Positions 8,804 to 17,244 of a stretch of DNA of 64,000 bases are shown here, piece after piece. The stretch covers positions 1 through 64,000 of the forward strand of contig JAFYEL010000084.1 in NCBI GenBank assembly GCA_017544285.1. The letters are read 5' to 3'. Each line of letters opens with the position of its first letter. Within the stretch, counting starts at the first letter, position 1. Position numbers and translations under genes: made by a program. Below the pieces are notes generated by a model that did no database searches, had not been told where the DNA came from, and was given only the letters and a program-made list of their open reading frames with translations. This DNA comes from Lachnospiraceae bacterium (GTDB taxonomy: Bacteria; Bacillota; Clostridia; Lachnospirales; Lachnospiraceae).

Positions 8804-9511
8804 ATGACAGCAGCGATAATCCTCGCCAGCGGCAGCGGGCGCAGAATGGGACAGGACATACCGAAGCAGTTCATAAGCGTATATGACCGTCCCGTGTTGA
8901 TATACACCCTTGAGAGTTTTCAGAATCATCCGGGCATCGACGCCATCGAGGTGGTGTGTCTGGAGGGATGGCAGGATATAGTCCGGGCCTACGCAAAGCA
9001 GTTTGGCATCGACAAGCTGAAATGGATAGTCCCCGGAGGAGATTCCGCCCAGGATTCCATAAGGAACGGAGTATACGGACTCAGGGAGCACCTTGGGGAT
9101 GACGACACCGTAGTGATCCACGACGGAGTCCGCCCCCTCATTGATGAGGCGGTGCTTACCAACGTGCTGGTGACCTGCGAAAAATGCGGAAATGCGGTTT
9201 CCTCCATGCCCTACAACGAGCAGATCTTTCTCACCGAGGACGGCGTGACCACCACAAAGTACATACCCCGCGAGACCTTAAGGAGGGTGGTGACACCCCA
9301 GGCTTACCGCTACGGGACCGTTTACGAAAAGTATAAAGAGGCCTATGAAAAGGGTATAGGCATCAAGGGTTCGGCCTACACGAACACAATGATGACCGAG
9401 CTTGGAGAGACCCTTTACTTTGCACCGGGCTCCGATAAAAATATCAAGCTCACGACTTCCGAGGACCTGGAACTCTTCAAAGCATACGTCAGCGACAGAT
9501 TCAGGGGGTAA
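8804..9511 (+). CDS. IspD/TarI-family cytidylyltransferase
   Basis: A 235-residue nucleotidyltransferase of normal family length. The nucleotide-binding loop ILASGSGRRMGQDIPKQF (residues 6-23) is the IspD/TarI signature. IHDGVRPL near residue 106 is closer to the TarI form (HDxVRPF) than to IspD (HDAARP). KYIPRETL and TPQAY also fit the family. It should transfer CMP from CTP to a polyol or sugar phosphate, giving a CDP-alditol. The neighbours, an NAD epimerase/dehydratase and a CDP-glycerol-type glycerophosphotransferase, favour a CDP-polyol for polymer synthesis over isoprenoid synthesis. It has a strong AAAGGAGAG ribosome site. IspD itself cannot be excluded from sequence alone. Confidence 0.82.
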   Translation: MTAAIILASGSGRRMGQDIPKQFISVYDRPVLIYTLESFQNHPGIDAIEVVCLEGWQDIVRAYAKQFGIDKLKWIVPGGDSAQDSIRNGVYGLREHLGDDDTVVIHDGVRPLIDEAVLTNVLVTCEKCGNAVSSMPYNEQIFLTEDGVTTTKYIPRETLRRVVTPQAYRYGTVYEKYKEAYEKGIGIKGSAYTNTMMTELGETLYFAPGSDKNIKLTTSEDLELFKAYVSDRFRG

Positions 9512-9514
9512 ACT

Positions 9515-10582
9515 ATGATAAATAATGATATCTACAAAGAAGATCTGGAGTACATCGCTTCCCTTGACCTTCCCTGGGAAAAGCTGGAGGGAGCTCAGCT
9601 CATGATATCCGGAGCCACCGGTATGCTGGGGACCCTGCTGGTGGATGCCATCATGTACAAAAACGAAAAGGACAATCTGGGCTGCTATGTGCTGGCAATG
9701 GGAAGAGATTCGGACAAGGCCTTCGAAAGATTCGCAGATCATGCGGAAAACGAATTTTTTGAATTCTACGAGCAGGATGTGACCCGCCCCATGACGGGAA
9801 TGCCGGGCATGAATTATCCGCTGTACATCGTGCATATGGCCAGCAATACCCATCCCCGGGCCTATGCAAAGGATCCCATCGGGACCATAACCACCAACAT
9901 CCTCGGCACCTATGATCTCCTTGAGTACGCCACGGATCCCCTTCATGACGGAAAGTGCCGGTTCTGCCTGGTATCATCCAACGAGATCTACGGCGAGAAC
10001 AGAGGGGACACGGAGCTTTTCGACGAGAGCTACTGCGGATACATTGACTGCAATACCCTGAGGGCAGGCTACCCCGAGAGCAAGCGCTGCAGTGAGAGCC
10101 TTTGTCAGGCCTACATCAGTCAGAACAAAGCAGACGCCGTGATCGCAAGGCTTACGCGCTCATACGGGCCCACCCTTCTTCCCGATGATTCCAAGGCCAT
10201 GACCCAGTTTTTGAAGAACGCGGTGGCGGGAGAGGACATAGTTTTAAAGAGCAAGGGTGACCAGTATTACTCCTACACCTACGCTGCGGATGCGGTGGCA
10301 GGGCTTCTGACCGTTCTGCTTTTGGGAGAGTGCGGAAAGGCATACAATGTGGCGGACACTCCCTCGGACATAACCTTAAAGGAACTGGCCGAGCTCATCG
10401 CCGGCCACGAAGGGAAAAAGGTGGTTTTTGATATCCCCGACAGCGAAGAGGCAGCGGGCTTTTCAAAGGCTACAAAGGCAAGGCTTGACGGCAGCGCCAT
10501 CAAGAGCCTGGGCTGGAGCATGCATTACGATATAAAGACCGGCATTGACCGGACCTTAAGGGTACTGAAGGAAAATGGATAG
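9515..10582 (+). CDS. NAD-dependent epimerase/dehydratase (SDR family)
   Basis: A 355-residue extended short-chain dehydrogenase. The Rossmann dinucleotide motif is GATGMLG near residue 33. An SSNEIYGEN strand precedes the catalytic YPESK (YxxxK). The TTNILGTYDLLEYA helix and the VADTPSDITLKELAE region are typical of nucleotide-sugar epimerases and dehydratases. It starts 3 bases after the cytidylyltransferase stop and overlaps the next gene by 8 bases, so it is co-translated with both. The position between a TarI-like enzyme and a TagB/TagF-like enzyme suggests it acts on the precursor made by the cytidylyltransferase; the exact sugar or polyol is unknown. Confidence 0.85.
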   Translation: MINNDIYKEDLEYIASLDLPWEKLEGAQLMISGATGMLGTLLVDAIMYKNEKDNLGCYVLAMGRDSDKAFERFADHAENEFFEFYEQDVTRPMTGMPGMNYPLYIVHMASNTHPRAYAKDPIGTITTNILGTYDLLEYATDPLHDGKCRFCLVSSNEIYGENRGDTELFDESYCGYIDCNTLRAGYPESKRCSESLCQAYISQNKADAVIARLTRSYGPTLLPDDSKAMTQFLKNAVAGEDIVLKSKGDQYYSYTYAADAVAGLLTVLLLGECGKAYNVADTPSDITLKELAELIAGHEGKKVVFDIPDSEEAAGFSKATKARLDGSAIKSLGWSMHYDIKTGIDRTLRVLKENG

Positions 10583-11789
10583 GATACTGTACTGGCTGGG
10601 GCTTTTATGGCTGCCGGTGTACGGTCTGGCACACCTTTGGCCCCGAGACAAAAGATTATGGCTCTTCGGAAGCACCTTCGGAAAGAGGTTCACGGACAAT
10701 CCCCGATATCTCTACCTCTGGCTCACGGCCCGGAAGGAAACCGGCATACGGTGCGTGTGGATGAGCCGCAACAAAGAGGTGGTGGACTTCCTTTCCTCCA
10801 AGGGGCTTGAAGCCTGTCATACCAAAAGTCTCAAAGGAGCGCTGCTTGCCCTGAGAGCCGGGGTGTACATCTACGACAATTATTCAAAGGATATAAATTT
10901 CCCGCTTTCCGGCGGGGCACTTAAGGTAAACCTCTGGCACGGCGTGGGAAATAAAAGGATAAACCACGACAACCTTCACGATAAGGTCAGGCATCCCAAA
11001 AACCTCTGGGAGCGCTGGACCACCTTCCCCAGGAGGATGTCCGATGAAAAGCCTTCCGACTACGTGCTCTGCACATCCGAGGAGATGGGCAGATATTTTG
11101 CAAAGGCCTTTAAGAGTGCGCCGGGCCACGTGATCTGCGAGGGATATCCCAGGTGTGACGCTCTCTTTGATACAGGGAAAGAGCTTCTGGGTGTCATGAC
11201 CGCCTCCGAGGAAAAGCTTAGGGCCAAAATAGAAAGCCTCAGTAGCAAGGGCAAAAGGATAGTCGCCTACCTGCCAACCTTCAGGGCATCCGAGAAGGAG
11301 TTCCTCCACGTGATGGACATGGAAGCCTTTGACGCATATCTTGGTGAAAAAAACTATGTGTTCGTGGTAAAACCCCATCCCAAGTCAGTGATAAAAGAGG
11401 CCTTCAAGGGGGAGGAGTATAAAAATATCATGGTTGTGAACAGCGACGTGGATGTGTATACTTATCTAGGAGCGGCGGATATGCTGGTCACGGATTATTC
11501 CTCGGTTTACACGGATTACATGCTGCTGGACCGTCCCGTGGTGGCTTTTTGCTACGACAGCGATAAGTACGAGACCGAAAGCAGGGATTATTTCATAGAT
11601 CAGAGGCAGTACATGCCGGAGTTGGTGGCAGTCTCCATGAAGGAGCTTGAGGAGTGCATGGACGCCGCATTTGAAAAGGATGAGTGCAGACAGGCCCGCC
11701 TGGTGTCCAGGGCGAGGATGTTTGACAAACCGGACGGGAATTCATGCGAGAGGGTATATAAGCGTATATGCAGGATTTTGACACTTTGA
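10575..11789 (+). CDS. CDP-glycerol glycerophosphotransferase family protein (TagB/TagF-like)
   Basis: A 404-residue membrane-associated transferase. A hydrophobic N-terminal segment (LYWLGLLWLPVYGLAHLW) precedes the family motifs: LWLFGSTFG, VNLWHGVGNKRI (the WHG motif), CEGYPRCDALF, YLPTFR, VVKPHP and TDYSSVYTDYMLLDRP. These match enzymes that transfer glycerol-phosphate or ribitol-phosphate from CDP-linked donors onto a growing teichoic-acid-like chain. The immediately preceding cytidylyltransferase supplies a plausible CDP-polyol donor. It overlaps both the epimerase before it and the DUF6492 gene after it. At 404 residues it is close to TagB length and shorter than full TagF polymerases, so primase or polymerase roles are both open. 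Confidence 0.88.
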   Translation: MDRILYWLGLLWLPVYGLAHLWPRDKRLWLFGSTFGKRFTDNPRYLYLWLTARKETGIRCVWMSRNKEVVDFLSSKGLEACHTKSLKGALLALRAGVYIYDNYSKDINFPLSGGALKVNLWHGVGNKRINHDNLHDKVRHPKNLWERWTTFPRRMSDEKPSDYVLCTSEEMGRYFAKAFKSAPGHVICEGYPRCDALFDTGKELLGVMTASEEKLRAKIESLSSKGKRIVAYLPTFRASEKEFLHVMDMEAFDAYLGEKNYVFVVKPHPKSVIKEAFKGEEYKNIMVVNSDVDVYTYLGAADMLVTDYSSVYTDYMLLDRPVVAFCYDSDKYETESRDYFIDQRQYMPELVAVSMKELEECMDAAFEKDECRQARLVSRARMFDKPDGNSCERVYKRICRILTL

Positions 11790-12712
11790 TCGTCACAACC
11801 GATCGTGATTTTTTGCGGGTGAGGTCACAGTACCCAAGGCTTGCGAAAAACATGCCGGGCCGCAATATTTACCTGGTGGGACCTCAGGCGGCAAAAAAGG
11901 CTCTGGATGAGACGGAGCTTCCGGACAGGGTGGGATACATCGATGAGAACAGCATCCTTCCCTTTGATGAGGTCCACGCCGTAATGAGCGAGCACATGAA
12001 AGAGCGGCTGGGGACCCAGGAGATGCCCAGGGGAGTCACGGGCTGGTATTATCAGCAGTTCTTAAAGCTGGGCTACGCCTTTGTCTGCAAGGACGACTAC
12101 TACATGACCTGGGACGGCGACACCATTCCCTGCGCACATTTTGACATGTTCTCCCCCGATGAGCAAAAGCCCTGCATGGATATGAAGAGGGAGCTTCACG
12201 AGGAATATTTCATAACCCTTGAGCGGCTGCTGCCCGGAGTAAAAAAGGTAATGGAAAAGTCCTTTATCTCCGAGCACATGCTCTTCAAAAAAGAGCTGGT
12301 AAAGGAGCTGATATCCCGGATCGAGGAAAACAAAGACATCCCCGGAGACAGCTTCTGGGAAAAGGTGATCCGGTGCATTGAGCCCGAGAGGATCACAAAG
12401 AGCGCTTTCAGCGAATTTGAAACCTACGGCAGTTACGTGGCCCTTAACCACCCGGAGGAATACCGCATACGGAGCTGGCATTCCTTCAGGACAGGAGGGG
12501 ACTTTTTTGACATAGAAACCATAAGCGACAGAGATTACGACTGGCTGGCAAAGGATTTTCAGGCCATCTCCTTTGAGAAATGGTCCACCCTGAGGGATGA
12601 TCACAGAAACCTTTTCGACAATCCCGATTACCAGAAAAAACTTACGGCCAGACAGATGCTCGAGATCGCCCAGGAAGAATTTACCGGCGGATATAAGGAG
12701 GTATGGGACTGA
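11768..12712 (+). CDS. DUF6492 family protein, copy 2
   Basis: A 314-residue paralogue of the minus-strand gene at 2510-3493. Shared motifs in the same order: GWYYQQFLK, YYMTWDGDTIP (DxD-like), SFISEHMLFK, FSEFETYG, a WHSFRTGG block, and a final TARQMLEIAQEEF. The N-terminus (FDTLIVTTDRDF) lacks the IPTTAKDY form of copy 1 but occupies the same place. It overlaps the CDP-glycerol-type transferase gene by 22 bases. The family is uncharacterised; the DxD-like motif and neighbours suggest a glycosyltransferase of the same pathway. The two copies are diverged enough to act on different substrates. Confidence 0.8.
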   Translation: MQDFDTLIVTTDRDFLRVRSQYPRLAKNMPGRNIYLVGPQAAKKALDETELPDRVGYIDENSILPFDEVHAVMSEHMKERLGTQEMPRGVTGWYYQQFLKLGYAFVCKDDYYMTWDGDTIPCAHFDMFSPDEQKPCMDMKRELHEEYFITLERLLPGVKKVMEKSFISEHMLFKKELVKELISRIEENKDIPGDSFWEKVIRCIEPERITKSAFSEFETYGSYVALNHPEEYRIRSWHSFRTGGDFFDIETISDRDYDWLAKDFQAISFEKWSTLRDDHRNLFDNPDYQKKLTARQMLEIAQEEFTGGYKEVWD

Positions 12713-12714
12713 TC

Positions 12715-14214
12715 ATGAAAACCGATTTATTCAACGACCTGTTTATCTTTGAGATGGCAAATTCCCACCAGGGAAGCGTGGAGCACGGAATAGCCATCAT
12801 ACGCGAGATGGGAAAGATCGCTCGCAAACACAATATCAAGGCGGCGGTGAAGCTTCAGTACAGGGACATCCCCAACTTCATCCACCCCGATTACAAGGGC
12901 AGGACCGATCTGCCCCACATCCCCAGGTTCGAGTCCACAATGCTCACCTACGAGCAGTTCTGCGAGCTGGTTTCGGTGGTAAGGGATGAGGGCATGGTGA
13001 CCATGAGCACTCCCTTTGACGAGACGGGAGTTGAGTGGTGCCTTGACCAGGGCCTGGACATCATAAAGGTGGCAAGCTGCAGCGCTCTGGACTGGCCTTT
13101 GCTCACAAAGATCGTAGCTTCGAGAAAGCCGGTGATCATTTCCACCGGAGGAAAGAAGCTCTCCGATATCGACAAGATATACAACTTCTGTTCCCACAGG
13201 CATGCGGACTTTGCCTTCCTGCACTGCGTTGCCGGATATCCCGCACCCATGGATAGGCTTCAGCTTGACTTCATCGACAGGATGAAAAAGAGGTACAGGG
13301 ATGTGGTGATCGGATACTCGGGACACGAGGATCCGAATGACAATATAGTGCCCATGATGGCAGTGGCCAAGGGTGCAAAGATCCTTGAAAGGCACGTGGG
13401 TCTTCCCACCGAGACCATAAAGCTGAACGCTTATTCCATGAATCCGGAGCAGTGCGACAAGTGGGTCGAAGCAGTCCAAAATGCAAAAAAGATGTGCACA
13501 CTGCAAAAGCCCGGAGACAAGTACATCTCCCAGGCTGAGCTGGATTCCCTCCACTCCCTGGAGAGGGGCGTATGGGCTGCAAGGGCCATAAAGGCGGGAA
13601 CCCCCATCACAAGAGAGGATGTATTCTTTGCAATGCCTCTGCAGGATAAGCAGATGACATCTGGACAGTTCAAGGATGGCATGATCGCCTCCGTTGATTA
13701 TGCGGTAAATGCTCCCGTCACCGAGACTCCCAAGATCACGGGTATCGGAATAGTGCGCTCCGCCATCCATGATGCAAAGGGTATGCTCTACGAGGCGGGC
13801 ATAGCGCTTGGCACCGATTTCGAGGTGGAGATATCCCATCACTACGGAATGCAGCACTTCAGACAGAACGGTGCCATCATAATAAACATAATCAACCGCG
13901 AGTACTGCAAGAAATACATAATCGTTCTGCCGGGACAGCATCATCCCATGCATGCCCACAAGGTTAAGGAAGAGACCTTCCAGCTCCTTTACGGCGAGCT
14001 GCTGATAGAGATCGAGGGACAGGAGCCCAGACTCATGCATCCCGGTGATATCCAGACCGTAATGAGAGGTGATATGCACGCCTTCTCATCAGAGACCGGG
14101 GCCATTTTCGAAGAGGTCTCCACCCAGCATATGAAGTCAGACTCCTACTACAAGGATCCCGAGATCGCGGCCCAGGATCCCATGGAGAGAAAGACCTATC
14201 TGAAAAAGTGGTGA
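12715..14214 (+). CDS. NeuB/SpsE-like sugar-acid synthase fused to a cupin domain
   Basis: About 499 residues. Residues 1-265 form the NeuB TIM barrel (FEMANSHQGS, KLQYRD, MSTPFDE, STGGKKLSDID, HCVAGYPAP, IGYSGHEDP, ILERHVGLP). Residues about 275-345 form the SAF/antifreeze-like domain (RGVWAARAIKAGTPITREDV). The last 150 residues are a cupin with a metal-binding pattern (LPGQHHPMHAHKVKEE, then GDMHAFSSETG). NeuB enzymes condense phosphoenolpyruvate with an aldose to make nonulosonic acids. The cupin may isomerise or bind the sugar substrate. The ATG at 12715 is chosen over 12703 because AAGGAGG at 12694-12700 leaves only 2 bases before 12703, although 14 bases before 12715 is also long. No NeuA-like CMP-sugar synthetase is visible nearby. 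Confidence 0.85.
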   Translation: MKTDLFNDLFIFEMANSHQGSVEHGIAIIREMGKIARKHNIKAAVKLQYRDIPNFIHPDYKGRTDLPHIPRFESTMLTYEQFCELVSVVRDEGMVTMSTPFDETGVEWCLDQGLDIIKVASCSALDWPLLTKIVASRKPVIISTGGKKLSDIDKIYNFCSHRHADFAFLHCVAGYPAPMDRLQLDFIDRMKKRYRDVVIGYSGHEDPNDNIVPMMAVAKGAKILERHVGLPTETIKLNAYSMNPEQCDKWVEAVQNAKKMCTLQKPGDKYISQAELDSLHSLERGVWAARAIKAGTPITREDVFFAMPLQDKQMTSGQFKDGMIASVDYAVNAPVTETPKITGIGIVRSAIHDAKGMLYEAGIALGTDFEVEISHHYGMQHFRQNGAIIINIINREYCKKYIIVLPGQHHPMHAHKVKEETFQLLYGELLIEIEGQEPRLMHPGDIQTVMRGDMHAFSSETGAIFEEVSTQHMKSDSYYKDPEIAAQDPMERKTYLKKW

Positions 14215-14215
14215 T

Positions 14216-15319
14216 ATGAAGAGAATACTCCTTACCGGAGGCTCCGGATTTATCGGGAAAAACCTCCGGGAATATATTGTAAACGAGCTGGGAGGAGAGT
14301 ACAGGAGCGCATCCGCCATCCTGACGGATTCCATTTCCACCCTGACCCACAGCTTTGAGAGCCTGTTTTTTAAACTGGGAGACACGGAATACGAGCTCTG
14401 TGCCCCCAGCTCCAGAGAGCTGAACGTCCTTGATGAGGAATCGGTCTGCGAGTGGCTGGGCAGCGTCAGGTTCAATGTGGTCCTTCATTTTGCGGTGTAC
14501 ACCGACGCGGTTGATAAAACCAGGGACGGCACAAAAATCCTTGAGTACAATCTCCGCAGCTTCATGACCTTCTATAAATACAGGAAGCTGTGCGGCAGGC
14601 TGTTTTACTCCGGGTCCGGGGCCGAGTTCGATAAAAACTACGACATAGTCCAGGCCAGGGAGACCCATCTGGACGATCCGGATGAGATCACGGGAGAGGT
14701 GCTGAACGGCTCCGACGTGATGCAGCTCATACCCACCGACGACTACGGGCTGATGAAGTACACTGCGGGAAGGCTTATTGATCTTTCCGAAAACGTATAC
14801 AACCTTAGGCTTTTCGGGATCTTCGGTCCCTACGAATACAGGTTCAGGTTCATCACCGACATGTGCCTGCGCTCCCTTTCCGGAAGGCCCTTTGAGGTCA
14901 GGCAGAACGTATATTTCGACTACCTCTGGGTAAAGGATTTCTGCCGGATACTCATGGCTCTCATCGTGAAAAAGAACCTGAAATACCATTCCTACAACGT
15001 GGTGAGCGGAGAGCGGATAACCCTGAGGCAGATCTGCGACATGGTAAACGAAGCCGCCATGGAATTCAGGGAATCCCGCCTGGAGGCCATGGACGAAAAG
15101 CAGAAGCATGAGGAGTTCGAAAAAGGACTTACCATGGAAGACAGGCTGATGCGCCTGGTGTGCCAGCCGGTGATCTTTGAAAAGGACGGAATGAACAGCG
15201 AGTACACCGGTTCGAACGAGAGGTTACTGGAGGAGCTGGAAGACTTCACATACACCCCCATACAGGAGGCCATCGACGAGCTTTACGGATGGTACGCCAA
15301 AGAGGAGTATGGATTTTAA
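14216..15319 (+). CDS. NAD-dependent epimerase/dehydratase, second in block 1
   Basis: A 367-residue SDR-family protein beginning with the Rossmann motif TGGSGFIGKN. It contains FYSGSGAEF, the catalytic tyrosine/lysine pair as YGLMK, and a LRLFGIFGPYEYRFRF region that typically closes the nucleotide-sugar site. Inserted helices (residues about 40-60 and 270-310) make it longer than a minimal epimerase. It starts 1 base after the NeuB-cupin stop and is the last gene of block 1. A 51-base gap to purC follows, containing a palindrome but no terminator. The substrate cannot be determined; co-translation with the NeuB-cupin gene suggests it modifies the same sugar. Confidence 0.82.
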   Translation: MKRILLTGGSGFIGKNLREYIVNELGGEYRSASAILTDSISTLTHSFESLFFKLGDTEYELCAPSSRELNVLDEESVCEWLGSVRFNVVLHFAVYTDAVDKTRDGTKILEYNLRSFMTFYKYRKLCGRLFYSGSGAEFDKNYDIVQARETHLDDPDEITGEVLNGSDVMQLIPTDDYGLMKYTAGRLIDLSENVYNLRLFGIFGPYEYRFRFITDMCLRSLSGRPFEVRQNVYFDYLWVKDFCRILMALIVKKNLKYHSYNVVSGERITLRQICDMVNEAAMEFRESRLEAMDEKQKHEEFEKGLTMEDRLMRLVCQPVIFEKDGMNSEYTGSNERLLEELEDFTYTPIQEAIDELYGWYAKEEYGF

Positions 15320-15327
15320 GCCGGCAG

Positions 15328-15342
15328 TATGATAACATCATA
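15328..15342. promoter_or_regulatory. Small palindrome upstream of purC
   Basis: TATGAT (15328-15333) and ATCATA (15337-15342) form a perfect 6-bp inverted repeat with an AAC spacer, 29 bases before the purC start. The left arm also reads as a -10-like hexamer, but no convincing -35 lies at the right distance. It could be an operator, a weak promoter or chance; it does not match the Bacillus PurBox. Confidence 0.25.
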
Positions 15343-15370
15343 GATATTTTTATTCATTGGAGGAACTGAA

Positions 15371-16231
15371 ATGAAACCTGTTAAAGAGGGAAAGGTAAGA
15401 GAGATCTACGACAACGGCGACAGCCTCATCATGGTGGCCACCGACAGGATAAGCTGTTTCGACGTGATCCTTAAGAACACCATCGAGAAAAAGGGAGAGG
15501 TGCTCACCCGCATGAGCCGCTTCTGGTTTGAGTTTACAAAGGACATCATGGAGAATCACATGATCTCCACCGACACGGCGGACATGCCCGAGTTCTTCAG
15601 AAACGGAGAGTTCGAGGGCAAGTCAATGCTCTGCAAGAAACTGGAGATGCTTCCCATCGAGTGCATAGTCAGGGGATACATCACCGGCAGCGGCTGGGCT
15701 TCCTATCAGAAGGACGGCACTGTGTGCGGCATTAAGCTTCCCGAGGGACTTAAGGAATCCGACAAGCTTCCCGAGCCCATATACACCCCTTCCACAAAGG
15801 CCGAGATCGGCGATCACGACGAAAACATCAGCTATGAGCAGAGCATCGAGCATCTTGAGAAGCACTTCCCCGGAAAGGGCGAGGAATATGCGAAAAAGCT
15901 GAGAGACAACACCATCGCCATCTATAAGAAGTGCTCCGAGTATGCGGCACAGAAGGGTATAATCATTGCGGACACCAAGTTTGAGTTCGGCCTTGATGAG
16001 AACGGCAACATGCTCATCGCAGACGAGATGCTGACTCCCGACTCATCCAGATTCTGGCCCGCATCCGAGTATGAGCCCGGCCATTCACAGCCTTCCTTCG
16101 ACAAGCAGTTTGCAAGAGACTGGCTGAAGGCCAACGAGGGTCACGACTGGACTCTTCCCGATGAGATAGTAAAGAAGACGCAGGAGAAGTACCTGCAGGC
16201 ATATGAGCTGCTTACCGGCAGCAGACTGTGA
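15371..16231 (+). CDS. purC: Phosphoribosylaminoimidazole-succinocarboxamide synthase (SAICAR synthetase)
   Basis: A 286-residue enzyme of de novo purine synthesis that joins CAIR and aspartate with ATP hydrolysis. The signature stretches are present: KPVKEGKVREIYD at the start, ATDRISCFDV, LEMLPIECIVRGYITGSGW, STKAEIGDHDE, and the ADTKFEFG and DEMLTPDSSRFW strands near the C-terminus. Its length is that of the longer SAICAR synthetase form. A good TTGGAGGAA ribosome site precedes the ATG. It opens a housekeeping operon (purC-prmA-rsmE-desulfurase-thiI) placed between glycan blocks. The end overlaps a possible GTG of the next gene, but the ATG 5 bases downstream of the stop is preferred there. 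Confidence 0.95.
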   Translation: MKPVKEGKVREIYDNGDSLIMVATDRISCFDVILKNTIEKKGEVLTRMSRFWFEFTKDIMENHMISTDTADMPEFFRNGEFEGKSMLCKKLEMLPIECIVRGYITGSGWASYQKDGTVCGIKLPEGLKESDKLPEPIYTPSTKAEIGDHDENISYEQSIEHLEKHFPGKGEEYAKKLRDNTIAIYKKCSEYAAQKGIIIADTKFEFGLDENGNMLIADEMLTPDSSRFWPASEYEPGHSQPSFDKQFARDWLKANEGHDWTLPDEIVKKTQEKYLQAYELLTGSRL

Positions 16232-16236
16232 GAAGA

Positions 16237-17241
16237 ATGAACTGGAAGAAATTCACCATCAAAACCAGAGCCGAAGCCGAGGAGGTCATAACCGGCATCC
16301 TTGCGGATCTGGATATATACAGCGTTGAGATAGAGGACAGCGTCCCCCTTACCGAGAGTGAAAAAGCCCGGATGTTCGTGGACATAGCTCCGGCGAGGGA
16401 GAACGACGGAAGCGCCAATATCAGCTTTTATCTGGACGAGACACAGGATTACCGAAGTCTCCTTCCCGCACTGCGCTCCGCTCTCGAAGAGTACAAGGCC
16501 AACACCTCCAACCCTTTCAGGGTGGACCTGGGGCCCTGCACCATCAGCACCGAGGACACCGAGGACGCAGACTGGATAAACAACTGGAAGAGGTACTTTT
16601 CCGCCTTCTATATCGACGATATTCTTTTTGTTCCCTCCTGGGAGTCTCAGGGCAAGACCGATGAGGAGCTTCGGGAAGAGATAAAAAGAAGGGGCGAAAA
16701 GGAACCTCCGGTTATAATTCACATCGATCCCGGCATCGCCTTCGGTACCGGAAAGCACGAGACTACCCAGCTCTGCATCAGAGAGCTTCGGAACCTCATA
16801 ACGGTAGGCGACAGGGTTCTGGACGTGGGTACCGGCTCGGGAGTACTTTCAATGCTGGCCTTTAAGTTCGGGGCCGGACAGGTCATGGCAACTGACCTTG
16901 ATGAGGCGGCAATATCTTCCTGCGACGACAACCTTAAGAGGAACTGCCTTGAGGATGCTGATTTTAAGCTCATCATCGGAAACATCATTGACGACAAAAA
17001 GGTACAGGATGAAGCCGGCTATGACTGCTATGATGTGGTGGTGGCAAACATCCTTGCGGATGTGCTCATACCCCTGACCCCCGTGGCGGCAGCTGCCCTG
17101 AAAAAGGGCGGAAGTTTCATCACCTCGGGCATAATCGAGGGCCGTGAGGGTGATGTTGAGGAGGCCATGAGACAGGCAGGGCTCCACGGCATAGAGACCA
17201 GGGCCATGGGCGAGTGGCGTCTGGTAGTGGGCAGGAAATAG
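16237..17241 (+). CDS. prmA: Ribosomal protein L11 methyltransferase
   Basis: About 334 residues; a class I SAM-dependent methyltransferase that trimethylates ribosomal protein L11. The N-terminal substrate-recognition domain (WKKFTIKTRAEAEE, YSVEIEDS, NNWKRYFSAF) is followed by the catalytic domain: HIDPGIAFGTGKHETT, VLDVGTGSGVLSM (SAM loop) and VVANILADVL (the NxLA active-site motif). The ATG at 16237 is chosen over the GTG at 16228, which overlaps the purC stop. It is followed after 3 bases by rsmE, its usual partner in Firmicutes, so the two are surely co-expressed. Confidence 0.95.
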   Translation: MNWKKFTIKTRAEAEEVITGILADLDIYSVEIEDSVPLTESEKARMFVDIAPARENDGSANISFYLDETQDYRSLLPALRSALEEYKANTSNPFRVDLGPCTISTEDTEDADWINNWKRYFSAFYIDDILFVPSWESQGKTDEELREEIKRRGEKEPPVIIHIDPGIAFGTGKHETTQLCIRELRNLITVGDRVLDVGTGSGVLSMLAFKFGAGQVMATDLDEAAISSCDDNLKRNCLEDADFKLIIGNIIDDKKVQDEAGYDCYDVVVANILADVLIPLTPVAAAALKKGGSFITSGIIEGREGDVEEAMRQAGLHGIETRAMGEWRLVVGRK

Positions 17242-17244
17242 AGG

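Noticed and set aside
12727..14079. Long open frame on the minus strand opposite the NeuB-cupin gene
   Set aside because: The opposite strand encodes all NeuB motifs in order. The antisense frame is a by-product of codon bias.
12715..14214. Sialic acid synthesis as a firm call
   Set aside because: NeuB-family enzymes make several nonulosonic acids and the accompanying genes do not identify which; only the family is claimed.
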